NCBI RefSeq assembly: GCF_000316645.1
Contig: NC_019684.1
Location: 4,121,501-4,185,500 of the forward strand
DNA: 64,000 nucleotides
Source of the DNA: Nostoc sp. PCC 7524
GTDB taxonomy: Bacteria > Cyanobacteriota > Cyanobacteriia > Cyanobacteriales > Nostocaceae
Direction: 5' to 3'
Shown here: piece after piece, positions 1 through 9,207 of the stretch
Numbering within the stretch: the first letter of the stretch is position 1
Layout: the number at the start of each line of letters is the position of its first letter
Notes under the pieces: generated by a model
What the model was told of the DNA's origin: nothing
Database searches by the model: none
What the model saw: only the letters and a program-made list of their open reading frames with translations
Position numbers and translations under genes: made by a program

Positions 1-640
1 ATATTTGTACATAATTATGAGATTTTTCTAAGAAATCTCATAACTATAAGCTGCAACTTAGTTTATATAAGCATCATAATTTTTGATCTGAACTGCAAAC
101 CAAAGAAATTAGAGGAGAGTTTGATATTAATTTTTATCATAAGTATCAGCACTACTAAAAACCATGAATTTTAATCAACACACAGCAAATGTTTCCCCTA
201 ATTCTGAATCAAGAACAGGAGTATGGAAGGAAAATTTACAGCAGATTGTTGTTAATTAGAAATACAAAAATGGAGTGCTAAAGATAAAGCACATCTACTT
301 TTATGAGCGCAGCAGAAATGTCATTGGCATTGGCTAAAACTTAAGGCTTCTACCAATACTTGTAACAAAACTTAACTAATTTGCTCTCATTTTTAAGTTA
401 GTGACACTAATGAAAGTCCTAAGCAATAGCGGACTTTTTGCAGTTGGGCAGAAGATTACAAGCTAGCTAGAGCAGTTATCTAATCCGCTCAAATGCTTAA
501 GCTTAACTTTACATTTCTCAATGTAACATCCTTTGTAAAATAATGCACCTAGACTAAAGATACATTTTAAATAATCTATAAAAGGAAGCTAATTTTTCTA
601 TTTGTTAGTTTAAGCAAAAATACTTATTGACAAAATGGAT
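1..640. other. intergenic, no gene recognised
   Basis: AT-rich stretch without a convincing gene. An 11-bp inverted repeat (15-25 with 33-43) could fold into a hairpin but has no T-run. A 31-codon ORF at 164-259 (+) begins MNFNQHTANV and stops at TAG; it has no clear ribosome binding site and no family I know. A short frame just after it reads WSAKDKAHLLL, which vaguely recalls transposase helix-turn-helix starts, so the stretch may hold gene debris. The downstream gene converges from the minus strand. Confidence 0.4.
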
Positions 641-1819
641 TTATCCTAAATTACTAAATAAATCAGCCAATACCACATTAGAAAATAAAAATCCCTCTGG
701 GTCACACAGGCGTAATCTTTCATTGACCACTTCTACCCAACCTTTAGCTAGATAAGGTTTTAGACATTGGTAAACTGCTGCGATTTTCGCTTGACCAAAT
801 TTTTCCCTCAATGCTTCTACATTTACACCCTCAGCCAAACGCAACCCCAACATTAAAGTTTCTAATAATACGTCTTCTGGGGGTGTGACTTCACAATCAA
901 TCACACAGCCAGCTTGTATCCATTGGTAATATTCTTTAGTGGTACGGGGACGAGTAAAGCGTTTACCTTCTATGTAACTCGCTGCACCCATACCAAAGCC
1001 ATAATAGGGTCGATTTTCCCAATAAACTCGATTATGTTGGCATTGATGCCCTGTTTGAGCATAGTTAGAAATTTCATAATGTTCATAACCCGCAGATGTT
1101 AAGACTTGTTGCGCTAGTCGATACATTTGGACTGTGGTTTCATCTGTGGGTAAGGGTTTGTCTCCTGGTTTGTAGTAACGACCAAAAGGTGTTCCTGGCT
1201 CAATGGTGAGATCATATATAGATATGTGATTGGGTGTAATCGCTACTGCTTTAGTGAGAGAATCCTGCCATTGATCTAAAGACTGATGCGGCAACCCAGA
1301 AATCAAGTCTAAGCTAAACTCTGGAATCTCGGCTTGGTGAATTAATTCTACAGCTGCAAAAATATCTTCTACCGAGTGCGATCGCCCAGCTACTTTTAAC
1401 AATTCGGCTTGAAACGCTTGTACACCCAAACTCACCCGATTCACACCTGCGCCACGATAGCCTGCGATATGTGCGAAATCAAATGTTCCTGGGTCTACTT
1501 CCATAGAAATTTCGGCACCAGATAACACACCAAACTGCTTCTCTAACACCTGTAAGATGTGTTGTAATTGCGCTGTAGATAGCAACGAAGGAGTCCCACC
1601 ACCAAAGAAAATTGTCTGGAGTGGTTGACCATAACTTGGTGTCATGGTGATTTCTTGACACAGCACATCAACATATTGAGAGATAGTACCAGATGTTTCT
1701 CCCCGCAGGCGATCGCCCACCACAAACACCGGGAAATCACAATAAAAACACCGTCGTCTACAAAAGGGAATATGTACGTAAGCAGAACTCGCAACGCCAA
1801 AAACATTAACTTTTTGCAT
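641..1819 (-). CDS. hemW: HemW-like radical SAM protein (HemN paralogue)
   Basis: A 392-aa radical SAM protein of the coproporphyrinogen oxidase-like family. The cluster motif CxxxCxxC is C20, C24, C27 (FCRRRCFYCDF) near the N-terminus, followed by FFGGGTPSLL, the glycine-rich SAM contact. The residue after the third Cys is Asp rather than the CxC of true HemN, the usual sign of HemW, which handles heme and is not proven to oxidise coproporphyrinogen. Length fits HemW (about 380-400) and the C-terminal HemN-type domain is complete. The start is an ATG with no competing upstream Met. The gene stands alone, divergent from the PIN/TRAM gene. A true hemN begins at 63489, so the window holds both paralogues. 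Confidence 0.88.
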   Translation of the reverse strand: MQKVNVFGVASSAYVHIPFCRRRCFYCDFPVFVVGDRLRGETSGTISQYVDVLCQEITMTPSYGQPLQTIFFGGGTPSLLSTAQLQHILQVLEKQFGVLSGAEISMEVDPGTFDFAHIAGYRGAGVNRVSLGVQAFQAELLKVAGRSHSVEDIFAAVELIHQAEIPEFSLDLISGLPHQSLDQWQDSLTKAVAITPNHISIYDLTIEPGTPFGRYYKPGDKPLPTDETTVQMYRLAQQVLTSAGYEHYEISNYAQTGHQCQHNRVYWENRPYYGFGMGAASYIEGKRFTRPRTTKEYYQWIQAGCVIDCEVTPPEDVLLETLMLGLRLAEGVNVEALREKFGQAKIAAVYQCLKPYLAKGWVEVVNERLRLCDPEGFLFSNVVLADLFSNLG

Positions 1820-2070
1820 GATCGTGAAAAATAATAAACTTAACTAACAGAAAATTAGAAATAATGAAAATAAGTAGTTTATTTACAGTTATTATCTTTT
1901 TCTGACGAAACTATGAGAAATCTGAAGAGAAAACACTTTAGTTATAATGTTTGCAGACATTGCCTGCATCAAACCCTAGTCTAAGTCAATATAGGTTAGT
2001 CTCTCTGACCGATAAAAATTCAAATTCTTGATTTTATCGGGTAAAACAGTCGCAGGAATACATCACAACC

Positions 2071-3147
2071 ATGCTTGATGCCATTATTATTTTTTCATTC
2101 ATCCTGGCAGCAGCAGGAGTAGGATTCTACAGTACCGATCTCTTACCCAATGGTACGTTAGATCGAGTCACGAATCTAGAAGCTTTACGCTTAACTGTTG
2201 CTGTCTTCGCCGCTATTATTGGCGGTGCGATTGGCTTGAGTTTCCAAACAACATACCGTCGTTTAGAAGCACAAGTCCGAGAAATGCCACTGGAAGTAAT
2301 TCTCACCCGTGCCATTGGCTTAGTGATTGGGTTATTGCTAGCTAACTTAATGTTAGCGCCACTATTTTTATTGCCCATTCCTACGGATTTTAGTTTTATT
2401 AAACCACTGGTGGCAGTGGTGGGTAGTATTATACTTTCTGTTACAGGCATGAACTTAGCCGACACCCACGGACGCGGCTTATTGCGGTTCATTAATCCTA
2501 ATACCGTAGAAACTATGGTAGCAGAGGGAACACTCAAACCCGCCAGAACCAAAGTTTTGGACACCAGTTGTATTATTGATGGTCGTATTGAAACACTACT
2601 AGAAACCGGATTTTTAGAAGGGCAAATCATCGTACCACAGTTTGTCTTACAGGAATTACAACAAGTCGCTGATGCCAGCAAAGACCAAAAACGGGTACGG
2701 GGAAGGCGGGGACTAGAAATTTTAAACCGCATTAAGGAAGCATATCCAGATCGGATTATCATCAACCCATCCGACTATGATGATATTGCCACGGTAGATG
2801 CCAAATTAGTGCGCTTTGCCCAAGACATCAACGGTACATTGCTCACCAACGACTACAACCTCTCTAAAGTAGCTAGCGTGCAGAAAGTACCTGTTTTGAA
2901 TGTGCATGATTTAGTGAATGCTGTCCGTCCTAGCTATTTGCCTGGAGACAACCTGGACTTGAAAATTCTCAAAGAAGGTAAAGAACCCAGTCAAGGAATT
3001 GGCTACCTTGATGATGGCACAATGGTCGTCGTTGAAGAAGGTAGCAGTTATGTAGGCGGTGAACTCAGGGTAGTAGTCACCAGTGCCTTACAAACCTCAG
3101 CAGGACGAATGATCTTTGCCAAACCCCAAGCTTCAGCATTGACGTGA
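2071..3147 (+). CDS. PIN/TRAM-domain membrane protein (YacL family)
   Basis: 358 aa. The first ~130 residues contain four hydrophobic segments (about 1-20, 40-58, 85-105, 110-128). A PIN nuclease-like domain follows, opening with VLDTSCIIDGR and containing acidic residues spaced as in PIN domains (DTS, E in VLQELQQ, TNDYNLSKVA). The C-terminus (~300-350) reads as a TRAM RNA-binding domain (GKEPSQGIGYLDDGTMVVVE). This order is that of Bacillus YacL and its cyanobacterial relatives; an RNA-directed role at the membrane is inferred and the substrate is unknown. The next gene starts five bases after the stop, so the two are probably cotranscribed. Confidence 0.88.
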   Translation: MLDAIIIFSFILAAAGVGFYSTDLLPNGTLDRVTNLEALRLTVAVFAAIIGGAIGLSFQTTYRRLEAQVREMPLEVILTRAIGLVIGLLLANLMLAPLFLLPIPTDFSFIKPLVAVVGSIILSVTGMNLADTHGRGLLRFINPNTVETMVAEGTLKPARTKVLDTSCIIDGRIETLLETGFLEGQIIVPQFVLQELQQVADASKDQKRVRGRRGLEILNRIKEAYPDRIIINPSDYDDIATVDAKLVRFAQDINGTLLTNDYNLSKVASVQKVPVLNVHDLVNAVRPSYLPGDNLDLKILKEGKEPSQGIGYLDDGTMVVVEEGSSYVGGELRVVVTSALQTSAGRMIFAKPQASALT

Positions 3148-3152
3148 GGCCA

Positions 3153-3347
3153 ATGTCTGGTAAAAGTAGAGTTAAACAATGCTATCGGTGCAGCTTGACT
3201 GCACCGATTTTGTATAGAGTCAAATTTGAAGAAAACAATCAGTGGGTTTTTGTCTGTCCTGAATGCTGCACTGCTGTGAGCGCAAATAACCCATTTTATA
3301 TTTATGGTGGAACGTGGAAGACTCAAAAAAGTAGGAAGAGGCGATAA
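3153..3347 (+). CDS. small zinc-ribbon-like protein
   Basis: 64 aa from the ATG at 3153, five bases after the yacL-like stop; a GTG at 3144 would overlap that stop and add three residues. Two Cys pairs, CYRC near residue 10 and CPECC near residue 36, are spaced like a zinc ribbon. The C-terminus is strongly basic (WKTQKSRKRR), suggesting nucleic-acid contact. I do not recognise a named family. Tight coupling to the PIN/TRAM gene suggests a shared job in RNA metabolism, an inference from position only. A hairpin with 7-bp arms (3349-3355 with 3367-3373) follows between the convergent genes and may end transcription, though it lacks a T-run. Confidence 0.7.
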   Translation: MSGKSRVKQCYRCSLTAPILYRVKFEENNQWVFVCPECCTAVSANNPFYIYGGTWKTQKSRKRR

Positions 3348-3378
3348 GCCAGATTTCCCACATAGGAATCTGGTTGGA

Positions 3379-3996
3379 TTACATCATACGGCGAAAGACG
3401 AACAGATTACCTGTTGCACCTCTCCCTACCCTGATGTCTTCATCTAAATATGAGGTTATCCATACAGCCTCTTGGCGTAAAAATTCTAATACCGGGATTT
3501 TTAATGGCGGTAAGCTCAAGCTAGATATCCCAAAGGGTTTAATAGCTTGCACAGCAAAGGAATGAAAGCTCACTTTTGCCATCTGCTCATCATCACCCCA
3601 ACTCCAAAATCCCTCAGTCCACAATTGCCAGTCTCCTAATAGTGGTAATTCCAACTCAGCACCATTGGTAGCAGAGATGTTTCCGGTATCACCTGTAATC
3701 AACCTTTGCCACACACGTTTAATTTTTATTCCACCCCAAACATCAGCAACTGATGCCAAAGGGCGAGTAATTACCGTTCCGCGAGAAGCATACACCAATT
3801 GCCAGTCACCTCTTAAATCAGCTAAATGATTGACACTCAGAGGGTTGGGGATGGGATTGATGTTCTCTAACTGCTGCACGATTTCATCAATCTTTGGTTC
3901 TGGAGATGGAAACAAGGCTTGCTGTACATCTAAGGCTTCTAATTGCTGCCATAGCTCATGCTTCCAGGAAAATCTCGCGCTCTCATTCCCCATCAT
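3379..3996 (-). CDS. PAP/fibrillin (plastoglobulin-like) family protein
   Basis: 205 aa. The middle shows the PAP/fibrillin pattern: LRGDWQLVYASRGTVITR, then a beta-rich stretch and a final lipocalin-like segment ending VFRRMM. Family members bind lipids or isoprenoids at thylakoid membranes or plastoglobule-like bodies and are stress-related; the exact ligand is unknown. No signal peptide is seen. Two adjacent ATG codons at the start (MMGNESARF) leave one residue uncertain. The gene is convergent with the zinc-ribbon gene and divergent from psb34, about 110 bases away, so it may share a regulatory region with psb34. Confidence 0.75.
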   Translation of the reverse strand: MMGNESARFSWKHELWQQLEALDVQQALFPSPEPKIDEIVQQLENINPIPNPLSVNHLADLRGDWQLVYASRGTVITRPLASVADVWGGIKIKRVWQRLITGDTGNISATNGAELELPLLGDWQLWTEGFWSWGDDEQMAKVSFHSFAVQAIKPFGISSLSLPPLKIPVLEFLRQEAVWITSYLDEDIRVGRGATGNLFVFRRMM

Positions 3997-4107
3997 GATA
4001 AGTAAATTCTATTAGCGTCATCAGCCTTTTATTGTCAAGTTAGGTTGACACTTCGTAACAAAATTGTTAAATTTATTTACATAAGTTAACAAACACAGAA
4101 AAAAACT

Positions 4108-4278
4108 ATGTATACCACCATTAACGAAAACGGCATTCTGAATAACTACGCCAACGAACCTGAAATGTACTATGCTAACTATCCCACCCAAGAGGAACAA
4201 CGCCGCTACGCATTACAAGGTGCATACGCTACATTACTCGTCACTACTTTGATTTTGGTTGCCTTGGGCGTTAGCTAA
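4108..4278 (+). CDS. psb34: Psb34, photosystem II assembly protein (Hlip-like)
   Basis: 56-aa protein starting MYTTINENG and ending VTTLILVALGVS. It has the layout of cyanobacterial Psb34 (ssl1498 family): a soluble N-terminus with NYPTQEEQRRYALQGAYA, then one membrane helix related to high-light-inducible proteins. Psb34 binds CP47 late in photosystem II assembly and appears to compete with Hlips there (established for Synechocystis and Thermosynechococcus). Both length and the EEQRRYALQG region match what I recall for the family. The gene stands alone with its own terminator. Confidence 0.85.
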   Translation: MYTTINENGILNNYANEPEMYYANYPTQEEQRRYALQGAYATLLVTTLILVALGVS

Positions 4279-4331
4279 AATTTTTAATTTCGGTATCAGC
4301 TTCTCATCGTCATTCGGACTTCTCCTCATCA

Positions 4332-4357
4332 CCTCAGCTTGGCGGCTGGGGTTTTTT
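4332..4357 (+). terminator. rho-independent terminator of psb34
   Basis: A 7-bp stem (CCTCAGC with GCTGGGG, one G-T pair), six-base loop and six consecutive T's, 54 bases after the psb34 stop. It is a textbook intrinsic terminator. Confidence 0.85.
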
Positions 4358-4672
4358 GTTGCGGATGAGTGGAATTACAAAGGACATGAGGTAAAAGTCA
4401 TTTATATAGCAGAAGGCAATAGGCAATAGGCAATAGGCACTCTTGCAATAATAAAATCCATGCCATGAATGAGTTTGAGCTTTTAGTCATGTCCTAATCG
4501 CCTTGTCTACAGCTATACCAATTCACGAAAATATTGAAACAGATCCAAATCCGAAAACTCTTGTCAAGTCAGGATTTCTCAATTGCGTAAAGCCTACGGC
4601 ATAGCTACGCTTAGAGCGGAGAGGGGCGGGAGCATCGTTGCGAATTGTGATTTTGCTGGGCTTTTTGTGGGA
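4358..4672. other. intergenic with short tandem repeats
   Basis: Between psb34 and the convergent VWA gene. It contains a (GGCAATA)n heptamer array at about 4413-4438 and a copy of the common cyanobacterial palindromic word around CCTACGGCATAGCTACGC near 4590-4612. No ORF or RNA gene was recognised. Confidence 0.5.
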
Positions 4673-5956
4673 TCAAGAACTCTGTAAAATTGTCTTAGCA
4701 GCAATCCGAGTTTTCTTCAGTTCTGCATCTGAGAGTTCTTGCCCAGATTGCAGGCGGGTGGCGGAAGTTTGTAAAACTGTGGCGGCGTTCTTGTCACCGA
4801 TTTGTAAAGCTGTTTTGGCAGCTGTTTGTAACATTGTCGCGGCACCGGAGCGATCGCCTTGTCGTAATTTCGTCTCAGCTAACTGTGCTTGGCGATATTT
4901 CGCTAAGGTTAAAATCCATTGATGGACATGGGAATTAAAATCTGGTTGATATACCTGTAAAACGTTGGTATAAACAGGCCAGCTAGAGGACAGCAAGCCT
5001 TCTTCACTAAATGCTGGGTTATCGTAGCGGATTTGCATATTCCCAATTAACTGTTGTCCTGGTGGTAACTGTCCTAAGTACAAATTAGCCAAAACCACCC
5101 GTTCCACATCTTTCATTAAGTCGCCCAAGCGGATAGCCAAACTACCATCGGCGGCTGTCTCCACGGGTAACTCAATAATGTCTGGGGAAACTTGCGCCAT
5201 AGGCTTGAGTTCTGCCAACCTGACATGAGGTGCTAAAGACAGCAGCAAGTAAGCATTGGTAAGTCCTATCGACTGCACCCGCGTAAACAAACGATTAAAT
5301 TGATGGGTTGCTTGTTCAGGACGCTCAATATGGGTGAGAGTCCCGCCACCAGCATCAGCAATTTTTTCGAGTAAATCTTGGTTCCAACGATCGCCAAATC
5401 CCAGAGTATTAAGAGTTAAGTTGATTTTTGCCGCTTTTTTCGCCAGTTCCAAACAACGCTTGCTGTCATCCGTGCCAATTTCCCACCTCAAAATCTTCAG
5501 ACTGCTTTCACCGTAACCATCGGTAAGCAGAAACGCCTGAGAAACAGCGCCCCTTGTCCCCTTCATTAATTCTGTAATTCCCAGTTGCAAACCCTCAGCA
5601 ATGGTTGTACCACCGCTAGCAGTTAATTTTTTTCTAATTTGGGCTTTGATGCTTTCGGGGTCTAAAACTTCTTGGTTGGGGATAATGACCTGGGCAGACC
5701 CCGCAAACGCCACAACTGAGAGGCGATCGCCTGGCTGTAATCGGTCTAATAATCGCTCTACAGCCTCAATCACCGTTTTTAGAGGTTTCCCGTGCATGGA
5801 ACCACTTTGATCCAGAATCAAGCATAAATTAAGCGGCAAATTATGCTCAAACTGCTCGGCGATCGCAGAAATGGAAATTGCCAATTGACGCTGGCTGCTG
5901 ACTTGCGCCGCATCAACATTGTGGTCACTTAAAGCTGAGAGCAATTGCACTTTCAT
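4673..5956 (-). CDS. VWA-domain protein, second of a tandem pair
   Basis: 427 aa with a von Willebrand A domain in the first ~230 residues. The metal-binding MIDAS motif reads DQSGSMHG, followed by the expected conserved Thr region (SGGTTIAEG) and LLTDGYGES. Beyond it lie a beta-rich stretch and a helical Ala/Gln-rich C-terminus (GDRSGAATMLQTAAKTALQIGD). No signal peptide or membrane helix is visible. The ATG directly abuts the upstream gene's TAG, so translation is probably coupled. The two proteins are clear paralogues sharing most of their length, which indicates local duplication. Cyanobacterial homologues are uncharacterised; binding protein partners through the VWA domain is the family expectation. 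Confidence 0.85.
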   Translation of the reverse strand: MKVQLLSALSDHNVDAAQVSSQRQLAISISAIAEQFEHNLPLNLCLILDQSGSMHGKPLKTVIEAVERLLDRLQPGDRLSVVAFAGSAQVIIPNQEVLDPESIKAQIRKKLTASGGTTIAEGLQLGITELMKGTRGAVSQAFLLTDGYGESSLKILRWEIGTDDSKRCLELAKKAAKINLTLNTLGFGDRWNQDLLEKIADAGGGTLTHIERPEQATHQFNRLFTRVQSIGLTNAYLLLSLAPHVRLAELKPMAQVSPDIIELPVETAADGSLAIRLGDLMKDVERVVLANLYLGQLPPGQQLIGNMQIRYDNPAFSEEGLLSSSWPVYTNVLQVYQPDFNSHVHQWILTLAKYRQAQLAETKLRQGDRSGAATMLQTAAKTALQIGDKNAATVLQTSATRLQSGQELSDAELKKTRIAAKTILQSS

Positions 5957-7210
5957 CTAAGAAGAAGTATCCTGCAACACGGTTTTAGAGACGATTCTGG
6001 TTTTCTTGCGATCGCTTTCCGATAAATCTTGTCCAGCTTGGAGTTGTGTAGCTGAGGTTTGTAACACCGTCGCCGCCCCTGTATCACCCATTTGCAGAGC
6101 AGTTTTCGCAGCCGTTTGTAACATGGTAGCCGCACCGACGCGATCGCCTTGCTGTAATTTTGCTTCTGCTAATTGGGTTTGGCGATATTTAGCTAATGCC
6201 AAAATTGACTGCTGCACCTGGGGATTTAGTTCTGGTTGGTATACCCTGACAACGTTGGCATAAATGGGGATATTCGGCGTGAATAAACCGATTTGATTTT
6301 GAGAAGGATCATCGTAGCGCACCTGGACATTAGCAATCGGCTGTGTACCTTCTGGTAATTTGCCCAGATAAATGTTAGCCAAAATTACCCTTTCTACATC
6401 CTTCATCAAATCTCCCAAGCGGACAGCAAAGCGGCCATCAGTTTCTGGTTGCACAGGTAACTCAATCGTATCTGGAGCAACTTGGGCAATGGGTTTGAGT
6501 TCCGCTAGTCGGACATTGGGCATGAGGGAGAATAGCAGATAAGCATTAGTCAAACCCACCGTTTGAATCCGACTGAACAAGCGACCAAATTCATCCACAG
6601 CTTGTTCCGGTTTTTGAATATAAGATAAAGTCCCCAACCCAGCATCAGCGATTTTTTCTAAAACATCTTGATTCCAGTTATCGCCAAATCCCAGAGTATT
6701 CAAAGTCAAGTTATAACCAGCCGCCAACTGAGCAAATTTTAAACAGCGATTGTTATCACCGTGTTCATTTTCCCCATCGGTTAATAAAAAGGCTTGAGAA
6801 ACCGTGTCTTTTTTCCCTTTGGCTAACTCCTCAATCCCCAACCGTAAACCTTCATCTATGGCTGTACCACCATCAGCCGCCAGACGGTTAATTTGTTTTT
6901 TGATTTGTTCTGGATCTGTAATCACCTGATTCGGGACTAAAACCTTAGCACGATGATCGAAGGCTACCACACTCAGGCGATCGCCCGCCTTGAGCCTATC
7001 CACCAAACGATTCGCCGCTTGTTTGACAATTTCTAAAGGTCGCCCATTCATCGAACCACTATGGTCAAGAATCAGGCATAAATTTAAGGGAACAGTACGG
7101 TCTTGTGGTTCTGCACCGGCGGAAATAGAAATCGACAGCTGACGCTGAGAGCTGGCTTGGTTCGCGTCGAGATTGGCATCATTGAGAACAGGTTGCAAAT
7201 TAACTTTCAT
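5957..7210 (-). CDS. VWA-domain protein, first of a tandem pair
   Basis: 417 aa, paralogue of the gene immediately downstream. The MIDAS motif is DHSGSMNG, with GGTAIDEG and LLTDGENEHGDN completing the metal site. After the VWA domain come the same segments as in its partner (LGDLMKDVERV, then GDRVGAATMLQTAAKTALQMGD and LQTSATQLQAGQDLSESD). There is no signal peptide, so it is probably cytoplasmic. The pair forms a two-gene operon with zero spacing. The second copy has a longer insert before the ERPEQA region, so the copies have begun to diverge. Function is unknown beyond metal-dependent protein binding. Confidence 0.85.
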   Translation of the reverse strand: MKVNLQPVLNDANLDANQASSQRQLSISISAGAEPQDRTVPLNLCLILDHSGSMNGRPLEIVKQAANRLVDRLKAGDRLSVVAFDHRAKVLVPNQVITDPEQIKKQINRLAADGGTAIDEGLRLGIEELAKGKKDTVSQAFLLTDGENEHGDNNRCLKFAQLAAGYNLTLNTLGFGDNWNQDVLEKIADAGLGTLSYIQKPEQAVDEFGRLFSRIQTVGLTNAYLLFSLMPNVRLAELKPIAQVAPDTIELPVQPETDGRFAVRLGDLMKDVERVILANIYLGKLPEGTQPIANVQVRYDDPSQNQIGLFTPNIPIYANVVRVYQPELNPQVQQSILALAKYRQTQLAEAKLQQGDRVGAATMLQTAAKTALQMGDTGAATVLQTSATQLQAGQDLSESDRKKTRIVSKTVLQDTSS

Positions 7211-7460
7211 AACCCAAACATCCTAGTCAGGATATATACATTCATGAATAACTTCAAATCGCTACATCAATGCTACGGAAAACTTAAATAAAGCCATCCA
7301 TTAAGATATTTCAGATAATATATTCAGAATATCTTAGGAGCCAAACATTGGCAGATGCCCGGCTATCTTGTCCATGAGCGAGAAAACCGCACTTGCAGAT
7401 AGCTAGCATCGCGCTAGGATGTATTACAGTTAACGGCACAATATCAGGCGATCAGTTGCT

Positions 7461-8123
7461 ATGGACATTTCCCCCATCAAGGCTGTTCAAGCCCCTTACT
7501 ACGGCGATAACTTCTACCGGACACCGCCGCCAGATTTACCTTCCTTACTATTAAAGGAGCGAATTGTCTATCTGGGGATGCCACTGGTACCTGCTGTCAC
7601 GGAATTGATAGTTGCCCAACTATTGTATTTGCAGTCCGACGACCCCGAAAAGCCGATTAAAATTTATATCAACTCTACTGGCACTTCTGGTTATAGTGGT
7701 GAACCCATCGGCTTTGAAACCGAAGCCTTCGCCATCTATGACACCATGAAATATATCAAGCCCCCCATCCACACCATTTGTATTGGTTCCGCGATGGGTA
7801 TGGCAGCGATGTTACTGAGTGCTGGTACAAAAGGTTGCCGTGCTAGCTTACCTAATGCCAGTATTATCTTGCACCAGCCCAAGAGCTACGCCCAAGGCCA
7901 AGCCACAGATATTCAAATTCGAGCTAAGGAAGTTCTAGCTAACAAAGCCTCAATGGTTGATATTCTGTCTCGTACTACAGGACAGCCGCCAGAAAAAGTT
8001 ACCAAAGACATGGATCGTCTCTTCTACATGACTCCATACCAAGCCAAAGAATACGGCTTAATTGATCGAGTCTTTGAAAAAGAAGAACTCGCCAATCCCC
8101 CACTACCAGCTAGTGTTCTTTAA
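7461..8123 (+). CDS. clpR: ClpR, inactive Clp protease subunit
   Basis: 220-aa ClpP-fold protein. The catalytic Ser is Gly (G113, in IGSAMGMAAM where ClpP has GLAASMG) and the catalytic Asp is Leu (L187, KDMDRLF); the His is kept (H138, ILHQP). An insertion around residues 73-88 (TGTSGYSGEPIGFETE) is typical of ClpR compared with ClpP. In Synechococcus, ClpR forms the mixed ClpP3/ClpR proteolytic core that works with ClpC. The active partner clpP3 lies 239 bases downstream on the same strand, the usual cyanobacterial order. The intervening heptamer repeats are a local feature, so cotranscription is likely but not certain. Confidence 0.93.
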   Translation: MDISPIKAVQAPYYGDNFYRTPPPDLPSLLLKERIVYLGMPLVPAVTELIVAQLLYLQSDDPEKPIKIYINSTGTSGYSGEPIGFETEAFAIYDTMKYIKPPIHTICIGSAMGMAAMLLSAGTKGCRASLPNASIILHQPKSYAQGQATDIQIRAKEVLANKASMVDILSRTTGQPPEKVTKDMDRLFYMTPYQAKEYGLIDRVFEKEELANPPLPASVL

Positions 8124-8362
8124 GAAGGCAGAAGGCAGAAGGCAGTCCCGATGAAACAAGTTTCACAGCCAAGCATAAAAATGTGGTGCGGGACTGAGCT
8201 ATATAGATACTCATCTAAATAGCATTTTCAAGTCAGAAGGCAGAAGAGAAGAGGAGACAAGGAAGAGGTTGAACGAATCCCCAATCCCCAATCCCCAGTC
8301 CCCAATGCCCCATGCCCTATGTTCTATGCCCCATACCCAATTAACTATTAACGGAGTCAAAT
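8124..8362. repeat. heptamer-repeat spacer between clpR and clpP3
   Basis: Contains (AAGGCAG)n just after the clpR stop and a run of CCCCAAT/CCCCAGT units at about 8279-8310. These short tandem repeats recur across this window and are typical of Nostocales intergenic DNA. A ribosome binding site (ACGGAG) precedes clpP3. No gene was seen. Confidence 0.7.
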
Positions 8363-8956
8363 ATGCCTATAGGAGTTCCTAAAGTTCCTTATCGGATGCC
8401 CGGAGGCCAATTTACAGATTGGATTAGCATCTACGATCGCCTGTATCGGGAACGGATTATTTTCCTTGGGCGTGATGTTGATGATGAAATTGCTAACCAA
8501 ATCATCGCTGTCATGCTGTACTTGGATTCCGAAGACCCAGGTAAGGATATTTACTTATATATCAATTCCCCTGGTGGGATGGTAACATCCGGCTTGGCTA
8601 TTTATGACACCATGCAGCACATCAAGTCAGATGTGGTGACAATTTGTGTGGGTTTAGCCGCTTCCATGGGTTCTTTCTTGTTGGCAGCTGGCACAAAAGG
8701 CAAACGTCTAGCATTGCCCCATTCCCGGATTATGATTCACCAACCCTCTGGCGGTACTCGTGGACAAGCCACCGACATCGAAATCGAAGCCAGAGAAATT
8801 CTCAGGATTCGTAGCCAGTTGAATCAGATTTATGCCAACAATACCAGTCAACCCTTAGCCAAAATCGAAAAAGACATGGATCGCGACTTTTTCATGTCTG
8901 CCCAAGAGGCGAAAGAATACGGCTTGATTGACCGTGTGATTGAAGAACGGATTTAG
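8363..8956 (+). CDS. clpP3: ClpP3, ATP-dependent Clp protease proteolytic subunit
   Basis: 197 aa, a full-length serine protease subunit. The triad is intact: S101 in [10 protein letters not shown]126 in MIHQPSGG, D175 in [15 protein letters not shown] and the C-terminal [14 protein letters not shown] are standard. There is no long propeptide. It assembles with ClpR into the heptameric core fed by ClpC. Placement directly after clpR on the same strand supports the ClpP3 rather than ClpP1/P2 assignment. The start ATG has ACGGAG eight bases upstream. Confidence 0.93.
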   Translation: MPIGVPKVPYRMPGGQFTDWISIYDRLYRERIIFLGRDVDDEIANQIIAVMLYLDSEDPGKDIYLYINSPGGMVTSGLAIYDTMQHIKSDVVTICVGLAASMGSFLLAAGTKGKRLALPHSRIMIHQPSGGTRGQATDIEIEAREILRIRSQLNQIYANNTSQPLAKIEKDMDRDFFMSAQEAKEYGLIDRVIEERI

Positions 8957-9207
8957 GATTTAGGATTAGGGACTGGGGACTGGGGACTGGGGACTGGGAA
9001 GAAGCAGGGAAGTAGAGGATAATATTCTCTTATATGCTAAATGTCCCATTAGCAGTACCCAATACCCAATACTCAATACCTAGTCCCTAATCCCTTACAA
9101 ATCTGTCAAATATGAACTATAAAATATAAGATTATTATTTATTATTAAAATTTTCAGTTGGCAGCTAGTAGCTGATAGCTGAGATATTCAACCACTGATA
9201 TATCAAG
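8957..9207. repeat. GGGGACT heptamer array and spacer
   Basis: A (GGGGACT)n array lies at about 8969-8998, a short distance after the clpP3 stop, with further degenerate units CCCAATA/CTCAATA near 9055-9080. The rest is AT-rich, with no ORF. The arrays make G-rich RNA on the + strand. Confidence 0.75.

Noticed and set aside
2127..2765. 212-codon antisense ORF across the PIN/TRAM gene
   Set aside because: A shadow of a well-supported gene; no motif and no ribosome binding site.
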